From the NCBI GenBank assembly GCA_964036155.1, contig OZ038423.1, forward strand, positions 39,633,249-39,697,248: a DNA stretch of 64,000 nt, in the 5' to 3' direction. The notes under the pieces are model-generated. The model saw only the letters and a program-made list of their open reading frames with translations. It was not told the DNA's origin and ran no database searches. The position numbers and the translations under genes were made by a program. Below are positions 35,530 to 49,293 of this stretch, one piece after another (within the stretch, counting starts at the first letter, position 1; the number at the start of each line of letters is the position of its first letter). The DNA comes from Diploscapter coronatus (Eukaryota > Nematoda > Chromadorea > Rhabditida > Rhabditidae).

Positions 35530-38500
35530 TTATTTTGGGTCTTCTTCTTCATGTCCGCTCGATTTTCGTTCGGATTTGACTTGAACGACTTCAGTGTTGA
35601 GAATCGAGTCGAATTTGACTTCTTCTAGATGCGGGTGGGATGATCTGGAGATAAAATGCTTGGATCAGGTCTGATTTCTACACAAGTCTACGACCAGGAT
35701 CTTTTTGTATTTTCAGGCTCACCTCATGTGATGCCTGATTCCTCTCAAACTGTATCCCTTGTAGCCGCACAGCTTGCACAAATAGGCCTGCACATCGTGA
35801 TGAGCATTCCTGATGTGGTTCGAGAGTTGAGATAGTGAGCTCGGTTCGAAATCACATTGAGAGCAACGAGAAGGGACCTAAAGCTCATTTTCCACACTCA
35901 TTCATTTTTCTGAAAACGAAATATTGTACCTTCCTAACCGGCTCCTTTCCATCATCAGGCCTCTCCACATTCTTGCAGTAGAATTGTTGATGTGCTTTGA
36001 GAGTTGCATCAACAGAGAAGGCAATTCCACAAGAGCAAACGAATGGCTTCTCCACGTCGGAGGGAGAATTCTGGAATTAACAAGATTACCTTTTCTGATT
36101 TGATAAAACGATTCTACTACCTTATGAGTCCCGCTCGTAGAAGGCTGTGGACTTTCTGTATCCTTCTTGATGAACAGAGGAAGCGTTTCCAATTTGTCCT
36201 TGTCCTTCTCTTCTAGCCCACCTTCTTTCTCGTCCTTACGTTTTGACAAATCCAAAGGACTCATTCGGAAAACGCACAATAAAATTTTTTAAAAATCTCG
36301 ATTAGCTTACCTAGCCTTGTCAGAAAGTGAGCCAATCAAGGACACGGAAACGGGGACTGGAAGTTGGTTCAGAAGAGGAATCTGCTTGACTGCAGGGTTG
36401 ATCTTCGCAGGAGGCGCTCCTATTTGGACTCCGTTTCCTGGCAGTTTTGGGGCAGCTCGTTTCAAGCCGTTCATCACTCTGAAGATGAAATAGTTCTCGT
36501 AAAGTTTTCAAAATTTCCTACCCGATATCCAAATTAAGCATCGGCACCGTGACGTTGAATTCCCCCACATTGAATCGCAAATCCCTAGGAATATTGATGG
36601 TATTGCAGGTCGACTTGTTTAGTATCAAGGAATTCGTTGTAGGAGCTTAATTTCACGATAAGAATACCCCCTCAAGCTAATAAAATGTATACCCGAAAGA
36701 GGATGCACTGGAAGTATCGGATGTGGAGCGGAAGGTCTTGCAATAGCCACTGGAATTATGGTTTGTGGTGGTCCGAGTGCCTGAACATTTTCTTGCTTAT
36801 TTTTCCCTCAAACATTGTCTTGCATCATTCTCTTCAAATTTGTGCAATCTTTCACAACAATTCCAACTCATCAATTCATTTCCTTCCAGATAGTTTTACG
36901 CATATTTCCCTCATTTTCGTATCAGCTTGTCATTCTCATTCCTTCGTAGCTTTTCTTATCATCCTTTCTAGACCTTTCTTATCAGGACTCCACTTCTGTT
37001 GACATCGCAAAGAGTGATAAAATTAATCAGCGCTTATCGATTGAGAAATTCTGGAATCATCTAACTTTTGTACAACTTTCACAGATCATCCTAATATGTT
37101 TGGATATACAGAAAAGTATTGTCAGGAAGCCATCATTAGGTCTAAAATATTCTTCAAAATCTGGCGATTCATACTTTAATGAGATCTTCCTGGGGTTGGT
37201 CGTGATAGGCAAGAGGAAGCATGATGACATTAGGCTGCTGCGGCAAAGGTGGATGCATCAGATTTGAAGGCAGAGGCTGTTGAATCAGCGGAGTCGCATC
37301 CGATGAAGTCGACGGTGGGCCGAATAGAAAGACCGACGAATTTGGGCGGGGGGCTGAATTCAAACGTTCCACCATTATTTATAAAAAAAAATAGTAAACG
37401 AGAATTAAGACTGTAAGGCCTGAATCGGAGTTGTCTTTCTTCAAAACTAAAAAAAAGAAAAAGTCCGAAATTTTCGGTTTTCAAAGCCTAAGCTTATATT
37501 CACCCCTAATTCAATCTATTTTTTCTCCATTGCTGATCAAATTTTATCCCTTCTGCAATGAAAATTCAATATTTATTCGTATAATTTGCGTTATCAAAAT
37601 CATCTCTTCCTTCCCCTTTTCCACGCGATTTTCCGTTTTGTGATTTGCGAGATTTCAGCGATAACACTTTCAGATTCCTCTGAAGATATGCTTCTCCCCT
37701 CTCGCACTCGGATTATCAAACTTCACAATCAAAAGAGCAAAATTATTCGAAACTCCTCCAACACACAACACAATGCATTTTCTCGCAATACTCTAGATGA
37801 TGAAATGCATACAAATTTAGTACCAGCGAATCCATATTATCAATGATACCGATTTGCAGATGTTTTTCGCATTCAATGTGAATAAAAAGATGATCATTTT
37901 TAAATTAAGATTCCAGACAAATTACCGCCATTCTCCTCCCTTCTGCAGTAGAGTCGTTGATGAGTCTGAAGATTTTCAAAAGAGCTGAACTTCGCCACGT
38001 TGCATCGTGTGCACAAGAATCCTAAAAATAATTCTTCGTCTTCCCGGAAATACCCACCTTCTTATCAAAATTATTTGCAAGCTCTTTCTAAAAAAAAGTG
38101 ATTCATGCTCAATTCCTGATAATGAACCATGTGTACATTGTCGGTCATGTTACGTAGTGCATTAATAATGTCACGAAATCGGGGCTGTGAATAGTTAACC
38201 AACCCTCTACAAAGTTCTCGAAATGATAAGGAAATATGTGAAAATAAAATTTTTGATCGACGAATGACGAAAGATATCCAGCTAGAAGAATACTTACTCT
38301 TCTCCGAAATCGCAGCAGCAGGTTTGATTCCGAGTGTTTCAGCGATTATGTCCAGAGGTTGTTTGGCTACGGGAGAAGTCGAATTTGGTGTGGCTGCTGG
38401 TGAACAAGCCAATGAGCCATCAGGAGCGTCCATCGAAATGAACGTTGCCAGGAGATCTTCACCGTAGCTCACATCCTTTGTGATCAGTAAATGAATCAGA

Positions 38501-39887
38501 TTCGTCGAGGCTATTTCTGAAAATAAAAATTTTATTTAGAAGCAGGAAAAAGCATGATACTGTTCGTCAGTAAAAATTTTCTTATCTTAAAGAAAAATTT
38601 ATTTGTACACTCTGTACGCTCTCAAATATCTATTTCGAAACTCACTATTTTCGAGTTGAGATCTTTTTATCATAGGCGCTAAAAAGTAAGAATATTAGCA
38701 TATTGATAAGATGATGGTTTTGCATTTCCCGACCACTCTTCATCTCTGCACAAGGCTATTTCTCCGTTTATCTAGCCTCTTTCATTGCTTATCATCGTCA
38801 TGATTTTTCTCTTAAAAATTTAGCATCAACACTTCGAAATGATACGAGGAATTTGAATCCTCGAAATGACAAAATTCCTGCAGAAGAAAAGTGAATCTGA
38901 AGATAGTACCTTTACTCAAGATGACGCAATTTGCATTGAGTGCAGAGCCACATGGTCGAATTCGCTTGATGATCGGATCAACGGAATCCACATCGAAGGT
39001 ATGAATCCTTCCAGTTTGGTCCGTAAGCTGAGACAATTCAATGTTTCAAAAAACTCAAAATATTTCTATACCGTGATTTGATTCTCTCCTTCCGACGACG
39101 CTTCCTGAGCTCGCTTGACCGGAAACGGTCCCTTCGTCTCTCCGGCCAACATTTCGATGACGTTTTCCTCGTCCACTTCAGACTTGATTCGTGTGTCCAG
39201 TGATCGTAAAGCCGTCTGAAAGTTGTTTTATCATTTCGAGAATTGTCATTTAATCGCGTTAAAGTGTGGATAAGTTATGCAGCAATGTAGTGCTTACAAA
39301 TTTAGAGCAGCTCATAAAATCGTATGCCATCTTTCAAAGCGTACAAAATACAAATGAATAATGAATGGTGAGAAGCGGTAATGAATTGATTATCATTTGA
39401 CCGAGAGTGATTTTTATACACCTCGACTCGACTCGACTTGCATTGATGTTCATCAGTTTTGGTTCGAAATATTTGTTCATGATAAAGCGAAGAGTGAAGA
39501 GAATTGATGATACAATTAGATCACGCCCACTAAATATTGTACCAAAAATAATTGCTGGGCTCACTTTCCCGAAATTGATTACTTATCACTCTTATAAGAA
39601 GAATATTTTTATCTGGAAATTTTGAAATTGCTCTCAATATTTTAATAATTAGAAAAAGTTTCATATGAACTAAAATTTTAATAAAGAAAAAAAACAATGA
39701 GTTGAAGTATGCAATGATAAATAACGTAATTGACAATATCTACCTGCAGAACTCGATTGAGTCGTTGTTGCATATCTTCCGTGTCCACGTCATCTTCAGT
39801 TAGAATCGGTGCAAATGGAAATGGATCAGAAGGACCAGCTGACTCTCCAACCGTTGTGTCGCCATTTTGTGAACTTGATGCTTCCAT
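35530..39887 (-). CDS. FOG/ZFPM (U-shaped) family zinc-finger cofactor
   Basis: Nuclear GATA-factor cofactor, by family. The ATG at 39887 lies immediately behind TTCAG, a likely trans-splice site. About eleven exons. N-terminal exons give an acidic region (LTEDDVDTEDMQQRL) and then a diverged PR/SET-like region (LTDQTGRIHTF; TNLIHLLITKDVSYGEDLLA). Next comes a C2HC finger, CTRCNVAKFSSFENLQTHQR ending YC, near 37990. Proline-rich linkers follow. PLDLSKRK at about 36255 is a CtBP-binding PxDLS motif, as in vertebrate FOG1/2 (PIDLSK). Then a second C2HC finger CSCGIAFSVDATLKAHQQ ending FYC near 36040, and two C2H2 fingers (CSQCDFEPSSLSQLSNHIRN; YLCKLCGYKGYSLRGIRHHM). The stop TAA is at 35530-35532. 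Finger type plus the CtBP motif make FOG the best fit; a generic C2H2 protein is the alternative. Confidence 0.8.
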
Positions 39888-42800
39888 CTGAACTTTTCCT
39901 TTACATAACAATTGAAATGAAGAAAATTACGAAGAGATTTGCGCGATAAAACGAAACAATTCAAAAAGAATAAAGATAAAATTAGTACGGGTGATAGAAG
40001 TGCATACCAACTTTAGCATTCAGAATGTTCAATCACTGATAAAGCAATTCCTCAGAAATTGGAAGACTGCCAAAATCGCTCGTTTTCAACAGTAACGTGG
40101 TGCCACATCCCAATCAACTATTCCGATTATTACGGGGTCAAAAGGTTCAGGCTGAGGATAAAGAGATCAAGATTTGTGGGGGATAAAGGCAAGATTTGGG
40201 GACAGATATACAAAACTGATTGGTATCTCACGTCTTTGTACAAAAATATTACGACAGATCGGTTCCGAATACTCAATGAGTTGAAGTAGAAGCAAGGAAG
40301 TTTAGCTCTGCCATTGCTTCATCCAAAGATTTCGAAAAGGAAACAAATCTGATCGAAGCAATATCCTCTCGTCGATATGAAAACGAATACACACAACCCA
40401 TCGCACAACAAATCGTTATCAGTAGGAAGGAAACTAGAAACTAATTACTCGAAGCCATCCATTCATTTTATGAAAAGGACTTTACTGAATCGGAGCGCAT
40501 TAGATAGAAGAGCCTGGACGATGCATACATTTGAAGAGAGCTGATAATGATAAGCAGAACTAATCAATGGGAGAGCAATTGATAGAGAGAGGGACTGATA
40601 AGGAGGGGAATACTCTGTCTTTGCAGGAGGACGGAGGATGACACAGAATGAGCAGCAAAACTATTAAAGGCAAAAATAGCATTAGTTCGCGCCTGTTCCT
40701 ATCACTAATCACTAAATCAATTATTCCTCGCATCACGGTCATAAAATAATACCATCATTCATTTATAAAAGTAGCAAAAATTGCAAAATGTACGTCAGAA
40801 AATTAAGAAAGCTCTTTTCCGAAATGTTGCAGATGAATTCAATGAAAAGGAGTTCAAGAAAAATCAATGGACTGAAACAAAAGTGATCATTTTAGGTGTC
40901 AAAAATCTGTAATCTGTGCAGAATAAAATAAACTGAATAGACAGTATGCAAGCAGGCTGTTGTACTGCACAACACCTTCAGAAACTTATCAATACAAGCC
41001 AAGAAGCAGATAGAGAAGTGAGGGGAAATAGTGATAACGATGAAGAGAAGAAAAGATTGATAAAGGGAAGAGAGATAGAGAGAACGATAGAGATAAAAAG
41101 ATAAGACAATGACAAGAAATGACAGAGCACTGATAACAGATAATATGGACATCTCTTTCCGATTCCTTTACCCTCTCACATTCGCATTATCTATCCCTTC
41201 GACAAGAAGAAAAATGTGTGATACAAAAGAATATACGAGGCAAGATCGAATTAGCTAAACGATAACATTGCAAAATGCACTGATCATATCGATGCAATTT
41301 TCCTTTTTACAATTTATCGGACTTGAAAGTTACCATGTCATAAAAAATGTTGAATTATTCGAAGTAAATGGAAATAATAAACAAAAGTGATAAGGAGGAT
41401 AAGTACACCGCAAAATAGCCTAATTTTATAGAATTGGCTAGGTTATCGATATAAAATGGTGGGAAGATCAGGGGAAATCAAAGATAATCATCATGATTGC
41501 AGGGGACTATGTTGATAAACATCGCAGTCGATGCGTTTATCAGATGAAAAAGAGCTCGAGGCTTATCAAAAAAGTTGATCTTCGTGTACTTTTTCTGCAA
41601 AATCTAATGCTAAATTTTGAGAGGTTAGAAAAAATGCGATCTTCGTTCGCATGATCTATTTTTAAAATGAAGATGATAAAGTAATCATTTGAAATATTAT
41701 TCCTCGACTTCCCACTAACAATATAATAGATCACAGGAACGTGCAATTTGAATAATGGGATTCATAGTCAGTACAAAGAAGTTATGAAAAATAGAGATCG
41801 AGAAGGAGGATGACAGATAAGTGAGTCGGAAAGATAGAGAAACCAAGGGAATAGTATGGAAAGATAAGAGAAGGAGAGATAAATAAGAGTTCGGAGAAAG
41901 GAAGAGCAATCGTTTCGAAGTGAGCCAGCCAGCTACAGATCTGTTTGGGAGATAAGCAACTCTAACTTGCAATTGGATGAGAGAGTGTGGAAACGAGGGA
42001 GGAACAGACAGACAGAGGATGTATAGGAATCTATCTCACATAGAAAGGCATGCCTATCTGAAGCATATCTCGAAAGGCAAGAAGACAAGTATATTCAACC
42101 ATCTGATAAATGTCAGAGCCCTAGACAATGAGAAGAAGCTCTATCTGAATCTGAACCCTATAAAAGTCCTATTTTCGAATAAGAAAGAAGGAAGATTTCA
42201 GAAAATGATCTTTGAAAAATAATCGAGATTATTTTGCTGATACTTTGCTCGCACTATTTGATATCATTTTTTAATTTGAAGTGTTGAGAGACCGTGCTAT
42301 GGAAACTATAGAAAAGATAGGGAAAAAGTTGAGAAAATATTATATGCTGAAATTAAACATTTTTAAAAGTAATAAATAAAAAATAATGATGTAATACATC
42401 GATCATTCTTGAGGTTCTCCATATTCAACCGCAATGATTCCTTCGCTCTCTCCTACATCATCATCTCCCCGTTTCTTTCACATTTCCGTGTCTCTGCTTT
42501 CCCCCTCACTTCAGATAACATCTTTCATTTCCTCTCCTCTTCTTTTATTTTCTTCCGTCCCAAACATTATATTCTATCCTACGAAATCTTAGAAAATTGT
42601 ATATTTTTCAATAAAATAATTTATTTAATTTAAAACTCTAATTAATCAATACTTTTCATCGGGCCTGAATAAGATAAAATATTATTGCAAAAGAAATAAA
42701 TAAGGACCAATGGAGAAAATCAAATCAATCATATTAGGGAGAATTTGAAAATTCCAATTTTTAAAATCCATTAGATTGTGTACCGGTGAACTTGGAAAAA

Positions 42801-42920
42801 TTAATAAATAAACATGAACCGACTAAATCAATAATAAAATTTTCATTATTCGAGTCATGAGAGTTAAAAACCAAATAAAAATAGCATCTATCTGCTCTAC
42901 TGTGAACTCTCTCTTTGAAT
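39888..42920. promoter_or_regulatory. Long intergenic region dense in GATA sites
   Basis: About 3 kb upstream of the FOG-like gene. I find no exon. Between about 40530 and 42110 the plus strand is purine-rich and carries some twenty WGATAR-type sites, for example TGATAATGATAAG near 40543, TGATAAGG near 40597, GATAACGATG near 41034, AGATAAAAAGATAAG near 41091, CTGATAACAGATAA near 41132, TGATAAGGAGGATAAG near 41388, and AGATAAG at 41815, 41863 and 41948. The density fits an enhancer for GATA factors, the partners of FOG proteins. Part of it may be simple purine-rich bias. Confidence 0.45.
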
Positions 42921-44463
<1,543 letters not shown>

Positions 44464-44622
44464 TCAAGATTCAAAACCAAAAGATAAACAATTGGCATAG
44501 AACCAAATCGTATAAAATGTTTAAAAAGTATGAAAATTCAAATTTCATTAATCTCTAGAACAAGTAACAATAACAAAAATTCTAGTGAATCTGCAATCTA
44601 AATTTCTAAATTTTCTGAAATT

Positions 44623-46900
44623 TCAATTTTTGACGAGGAAAAGCGAGTGATCAGGTCCAATTTGTATGTCCTTCACGCTGCCTGCCAACGTGACCTCGAA
44701 CGGGAAATACTGGTCCTTTTCGTCTTTTAGACCAAGCAGGCCGTATCTGAAGCACAGCTTTTCTTACTTTTAACGAGAATGAAAAATAACCGATTTTGTC
44801 CCCAAATGAAAGCGCGATCCTCATCGTTTATCACTGCCATTGCGCAATTGCCAGCATATACTCGGTGAACCTGAGAAAGGAATAATTTCAGCTTAGGATT
44901 TGGAGGAAATATTATAACAGGTAAAGTAGGATTTAGTTTTACAAATAATCGGCTCTAATATATTTTTGGGAAAATCAAAATAATGAAGCATGGTGAATTG
45001 GGGTGCCTTTCACTCAGGTTTACAAGTAACATTCAGCTCAAATTTAGGAAATTTGCGAAAAGTAAACTCTTACCAAATCATGTTTCATCTAGGCAATAAA
45101 TGTTGAGAGAAACTACCTTTCGATTTTCGAAAAGTGGTTGATCCAATTTGACAGGTTTCTCGGTTTTCTGCATGTTCGGGCCCATTCCAACTATTCCCGC
45201 TCCCCAGACGTATACCTGAAAATGAAGTTACCTTGTAAAGTTGAAATTCACGAAAATTCCAAATTCCCCACCTCTCCTTGTTCGTTAGCGATAATGCAGC
45301 CGAAAGCTGTTGATCCGATTGAAGTGATTTTTCCGAATGACAGGGGAATTCGGGTAGAGTATTTTAGCTGAAAAGATGGAGGATTCATTTTTCAAATGAT
45401 TTTCTCGAATTTTACAATTTGGTCAATTCGAAATACGAATACCGAAAAACTCGCAACATAGTTTCCTCGAAAAGCTACACCATTTGATAATGGAACAGTT
45501 AAGCAGTATTTTAAAAAATGCAATTTTTCGAGCAAGCTTCAAAACCCAAATTTGAATGCTGCTTATTGATGGTCCGAGTCAGCAATATTCTCCAAAAGCA
45601 CAAATAAAGACTCTAGAAACTCGCCTGTATTTGCGTATTGCCCATTCCAGCCTGCCCATACTCGGACTGTCCCCAAATGAAGACGTCTCCCCTGTCCGAC
45701 AGAGCCATGATTGTGTCAGTGCTGCCCGCGATGCCAATAATCCTCTCGCCTTCTGCATCCCCGAGGATCTTTGCAGGCAGAGACTGAATGCCGTATCGAC
45801 CATTCGCACATTGACCGTCTTCGTTCAGACCAAATGCAAAAACCTTAAGTCTCGTCATTGCTAAGGCTTCTTCTTTTTCAATTGTTATATTGAAGGGCTT
45901 CCTTTCGGAAAAGATATTATTACATTTAAAACAGATATGCATCTTTTTTACGAAAATCCAACCTCTCCACTTTCGGTGAGTACAAAAGAGGTGTCGAGTG
46001 AACAGTGAACTGTAACGGCTTTGCTCGTCGAAGGAATCTCTATCGAAGGTAGTCGTTCCTCCATTTGCTGAAAATCAAGATATTTTTAAAAATTTATTTT
46101 GAAAGAAAACTTACTCCAACGAGAGTCTTACGTTGTTCCGGATCGACTCCACACTGGCCGTGATTATTGTCGCCGAATGCATAGACTGAACCGTCTTTGA
46201 ACGCAACTAGACTGTGGGCTCGACCTGGAATTTATAAACTAAAGAATAGAAACAGTTCAAAGGTAAATTGCTCGATTAGGATGAACTCATCGTTGAAAAT
46301 AAACCGAAACATACATTCGAAGGAAATTTTCCACAAATCGTTTTGAAAGAAGACTTTACTTTTACCTGAAGAAATGGAAACGATTTTGCCTTCATTCGGG
46401 AGAGTTATCCTCTTGGGAGAGATGTAGTATTCCTGTCCAGTTGTCTCAGTGTGGAAATGCCCTGCAATCTGCCATAGATTGTTGAGTCCCGAGCCGTACA
46501 GCTTGTCTGCAGAGGCGAACAGGGAGAATCCGAATCCGCAGGAGATTCGACGGATGTCTCGGATGTTGAAGTACTGCACGCGACGGGGGAATACCACTTC
46601 TGATTGGATGCCTTTCTGGAAAATTCAGATTTTTGTAATTTTATCAAAAAAAGAAGTATTTTAATCGAATCGAAGTTTCTTTGAAAACAAAGCAATTTTG
46701 AAAATTCCTACATTAACGCCGGGCATGACGAATTTGGCGATTCCCAGAGCTCCCGTGGCAGCGAGCCCGCATCCATACACGGACAGAGACGTCCTCTGTT
46801 TCCTCTTCAATTCAGCTGCAGTCGGCGCTGCTTTCGTCGCGAAATTCGCTGCCTCTGTCCAGACGAATTTCCTCCGCAATCCCCGTGAAGAAACCAGCAT
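44623..46900 (-). CDS. RCC1-repeat protein, RCC1L (WBSCR16)-like, probably mitochondrial
   Basis: The start at 46900 sits directly after an ATTCAG acceptor-like site. The first ~45 residues are basic and hydroxylated with no acidic cluster (LVSSRGLRRKFVWTEAAN, then KRKQR), as in a mitochondrial presequence. RCC1 blades follow: VYGCGLAATGALGIAKF; RRISCGFGFSLFAS; LYGSGLNNLWQIAGH; VYAFGDNNHGQCGVDPEQR; VFAFGLNEDGQCANGRYG; DVFIWGQSEYGQAGMG; VYVWGAGIVGMGPNMQK; AFIWGQNRYGLLGLKD; and a last strand ending DHSLFLVKN, stop at 44623-44625. The N-terminal YGCGLAATGALGI resembles the RCC1L start (WGFSFSGALGV), and that protein acts in mitochondrial ribosome and RNA maturation. The RCC1 fold is certain. The RCC1L assignment is an inference. 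Confidence 0.8.
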
Positions 46901-47112
46901 CTGAATCTAAAAATCAGCGAAAAATCAGAGAAATTTTTTAAAGTCGAGCAAGAATTCAAACGAAAAATAGGCGCATTGCATCAAGCGAAGTGAACAAATA
47001 CAAATATGCATTGCAGAAAATGTGAATGGCCATTGCTTTTGAAAGATCTTCATTTTTTCTTTTTTATTTTCTCGTGGTTTTTTTTACTTTATTTTGTCTT
47101 TCAGACTTTTTC
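46901..47112. promoter_or_regulatory. Compact bidirectional promoter region
   Basis: Only 212 bases separate the RCC1L-like start (minus) from the TMEM256 start (plus), so both promoters must lie here. A TTTCAG ends 8 bases before the TMEM256 ATG, so trans-splicing could place the leader there. No TATA box is clear. Coordinated expression of two probable mitochondrial genes is plausible but inferred. Confidence 0.4.
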
Positions 47113-48607
47113 ATGGCAGTAGCGACCGGGGCGATTTGGGATCAGGTAGGTTTTTAAAAAATATACAGGAAAAATAAACCACTTGTCAGAAAATTTAGAT
47201 TTTTTCTAGTGAAATTAATCATTCCATTTTCCCCCTATTTTTATTTTTTAGTTTTTCCTAGATCGTTGAAACCGTGAGCTTCTTCATTCCCGAAGCCGGC
47301 AGACGCCACAGCAAATACGTTTCTACTCCAGTTCAGACGCACTGCTCTGGTCCTGTCATTGAAGTTGGAGGTAGAATTCTGATTTTTGTTTTCTATTTCT
47401 CTCACAATCTCAATTTAAACGAAATTTAACTTATTTTGAATACGCCTAGCTTCAAAGCCATTATCTTTGATCTGAAGTTTTAACTCTACCAAATTACGTG
47501 ACACATGCAAGCTTACTTGCATCATTGACCTATTTGATAGCGTATTCAAGAGTCGAGGAGTATTCATCATTTCATTACTTTTGCACTCTAAAATATGCTC
47601 CTCTGGACGATTTCTTCCCTAATCGAAGTTTTCTTCCCAGCAATGTCCCCGTTCGTCCGTTTGGCCGGCCTGTCGGGAGCACTCGCCATCTCTCTCGGAG
47701 CTTATGGATCTCATGGTATGTCCATAACTTGACTGGTTCTGAATTCCGACGCAAATAAACTCCGATGAAAGAGGTGGGAGAGACAAATGAGAGTAGGGGG
47801 GAATTGCATTAGTCGACGGAAATTTTCATTGGGATTCCATAATCGCGGGGTTTATCCTGATTCACTACAGCCCGTATTTTATCACGCATTCGTTTTTTGT
47901 TCAATTTCAGTGATCGCCGAAGATCAATCGATCGAATTCAAGCGTAAACGGGCCTTCGATGCAGGTTCGCGATACCATCTCATCCACTCTCTGGCCTTAC
48001 TCGGCGCTCACAAGGCTAGATCCCCCATGTTAACTGCGTCCCTCTTCACAGGTATATTTTGGATTTTTATAAACGATTTTGAAATCTAAATCTTGTCAAA
48101 AAAAGTGAACTTTCAAATTTTAAATGAGAATATTATTCGTCTAAATGAGCATCATCAAGTCAACTTCAGCTTTAGACTTTCATCTGAATTTTATGTTGCT
48201 CCTTTCGAAAGAAATAGAAGGCGGCATAGTGTAATTGAACGGGGATGATTAGCAATGGCTCCTAGAAAAAGACACCGGCGCACCAGGACGTCAGTTTAGA
48301 AAAGACACCACTTTTGCCTATCTTTTTTCTTTCCCTCATACTATTTCTTAGAATAGTGGTCTTTTTCTAACTGGTATCCCGATGTCCCGGTGTCTTTTTC
48401 TATGAGCCTTAGCAACTTCACACAGCCCTGATTCAAATTTTGACAAGCCTTTTCTAACTCTAAAATACTTTTTCATTTTCAGCGGGCATAATGCTGTTCT
48501 GCGGTCCGTGCTATCACTACTCGATCACAGGAGAAGAATCGTTCCGCAAATTCACCCCCTACGGGGGCATTCTGTTCATCGTGGGCTGGCTCTCCTTCAT
48601 TCTCTAA
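47113..48607 (+). CDS. TMEM256 family membrane protein with an N-terminal extension
   Basis: Five exons, stop TAA at 48605-48607. The conserved family part starts in exon 3 (SPFVRLAGLSGALAISLGAY GSH) and continues KRAFDAGSRYHLIHSLALLG, MLTASLFTAGIMLFCGPCYH, YGGILFIVGWLSFIL at the C-terminus. This matches human TMEM256 ([45 protein letters not shown]). It gives three or four hydrophobic helices and nearly the usual family length. Exons 1 and 2 (47113-47145 and about 47261-47371) add about 50 residues before that core (SFFIPEAGRRHSKYVSTPVQ). The exon 2-3 join creates the only ATG at the usual start (AMSP), so a shorter product starting there is possible. Function is unknown; mammalian TMEM256 is reported in mitochondria. 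Intron 4 holds a fold-back element. Confidence 0.87.
48256..48408. repeat. Fold-back element with a 7-base flanking repeat
   Basis: The ends are inverted: GGCTCCTAGAAAAAGACACC at the left and GGCTCATAGAAAAAGACACC read inward on the opposite strand from the right. Arms extend about 60 bases. Direct repeats TTAGCAA lie at 48249-48255 and 48409-48415, as expected for a target-site duplication. The right half has CATACTATTTC. It resembles the element at 12263, and lies within intron 4 of TMEM256. Confidence 0.75.
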
Positions 48608-49293
48608 ACAGACAGGCGGCCGAACAATCTCAAAACATGCAATTCTTCAACATTTTCGTATGTTGGATTTTCAGATTCTACTGGGTAAATTTCAGGAATA
48701 AGTTTACGACAAAAAAATTGCATTTTATTTCGCAGTAACTTATTCTGAAAATATTCTATCGCTTGTATTCGAGTAGTTAAAGTAGACAAAGAATAAATTT
48801 ATTCACAAATTCGTAAAGTATCACAAATTGTTGATAAGAGATTTGAAATCGGAGTAACCGTATGGAAATAGTTCAATTTTTAATTGTTTGAAGTTTTGTA
48901 AAGTCGATGAATTTCAAGACTTTGGAAATGACGAAAAATTCAATTTAGAAGAAATGAAAGAATCGATTGTCAAATTACAAGTTGATTGAGTTTAGGATTA
49001 GGCATCTAGCTCATGATTATGTGTAAGGTCGTGGAGCAACATTAAAAGATTATGGTGGAAATCGCAGTGGTTTTTACGAGGAAGTGTAATTTACATTAAT
49101 AGCGTTCGAGGAATAAATTAGCTTGCGTAAGGCAAGTTGAAAATGCACCAACTTTGACCAACATCTCGTGGGTATCACAAAAGGTAGAAAGTTGTCGTTA
49201 ACAAACTGAGAATTTCTAACATTAGAATGACTGATATTTTGAAGTTCTCAAAATGAAACTGATAAATAATACCATGGAAATACTGTTACTCGA
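48608..49293. other. Convergent 3' region
   Basis: About 690 AT-rich bases between the stop codons of TMEM256 and OSTF1. No exon is seen. It must hold both poly(A) sites: GAATAAATT near 48791 suits TMEM256. Confidence 0.45.

Noticed and set aside
41715..41972. Leu/Ser-rich open frame on the minus strand upstream of the FOG-like gene
   Set aside because: Antisense to a purine-rich, GATA-dense stretch; low complexity and no family features.
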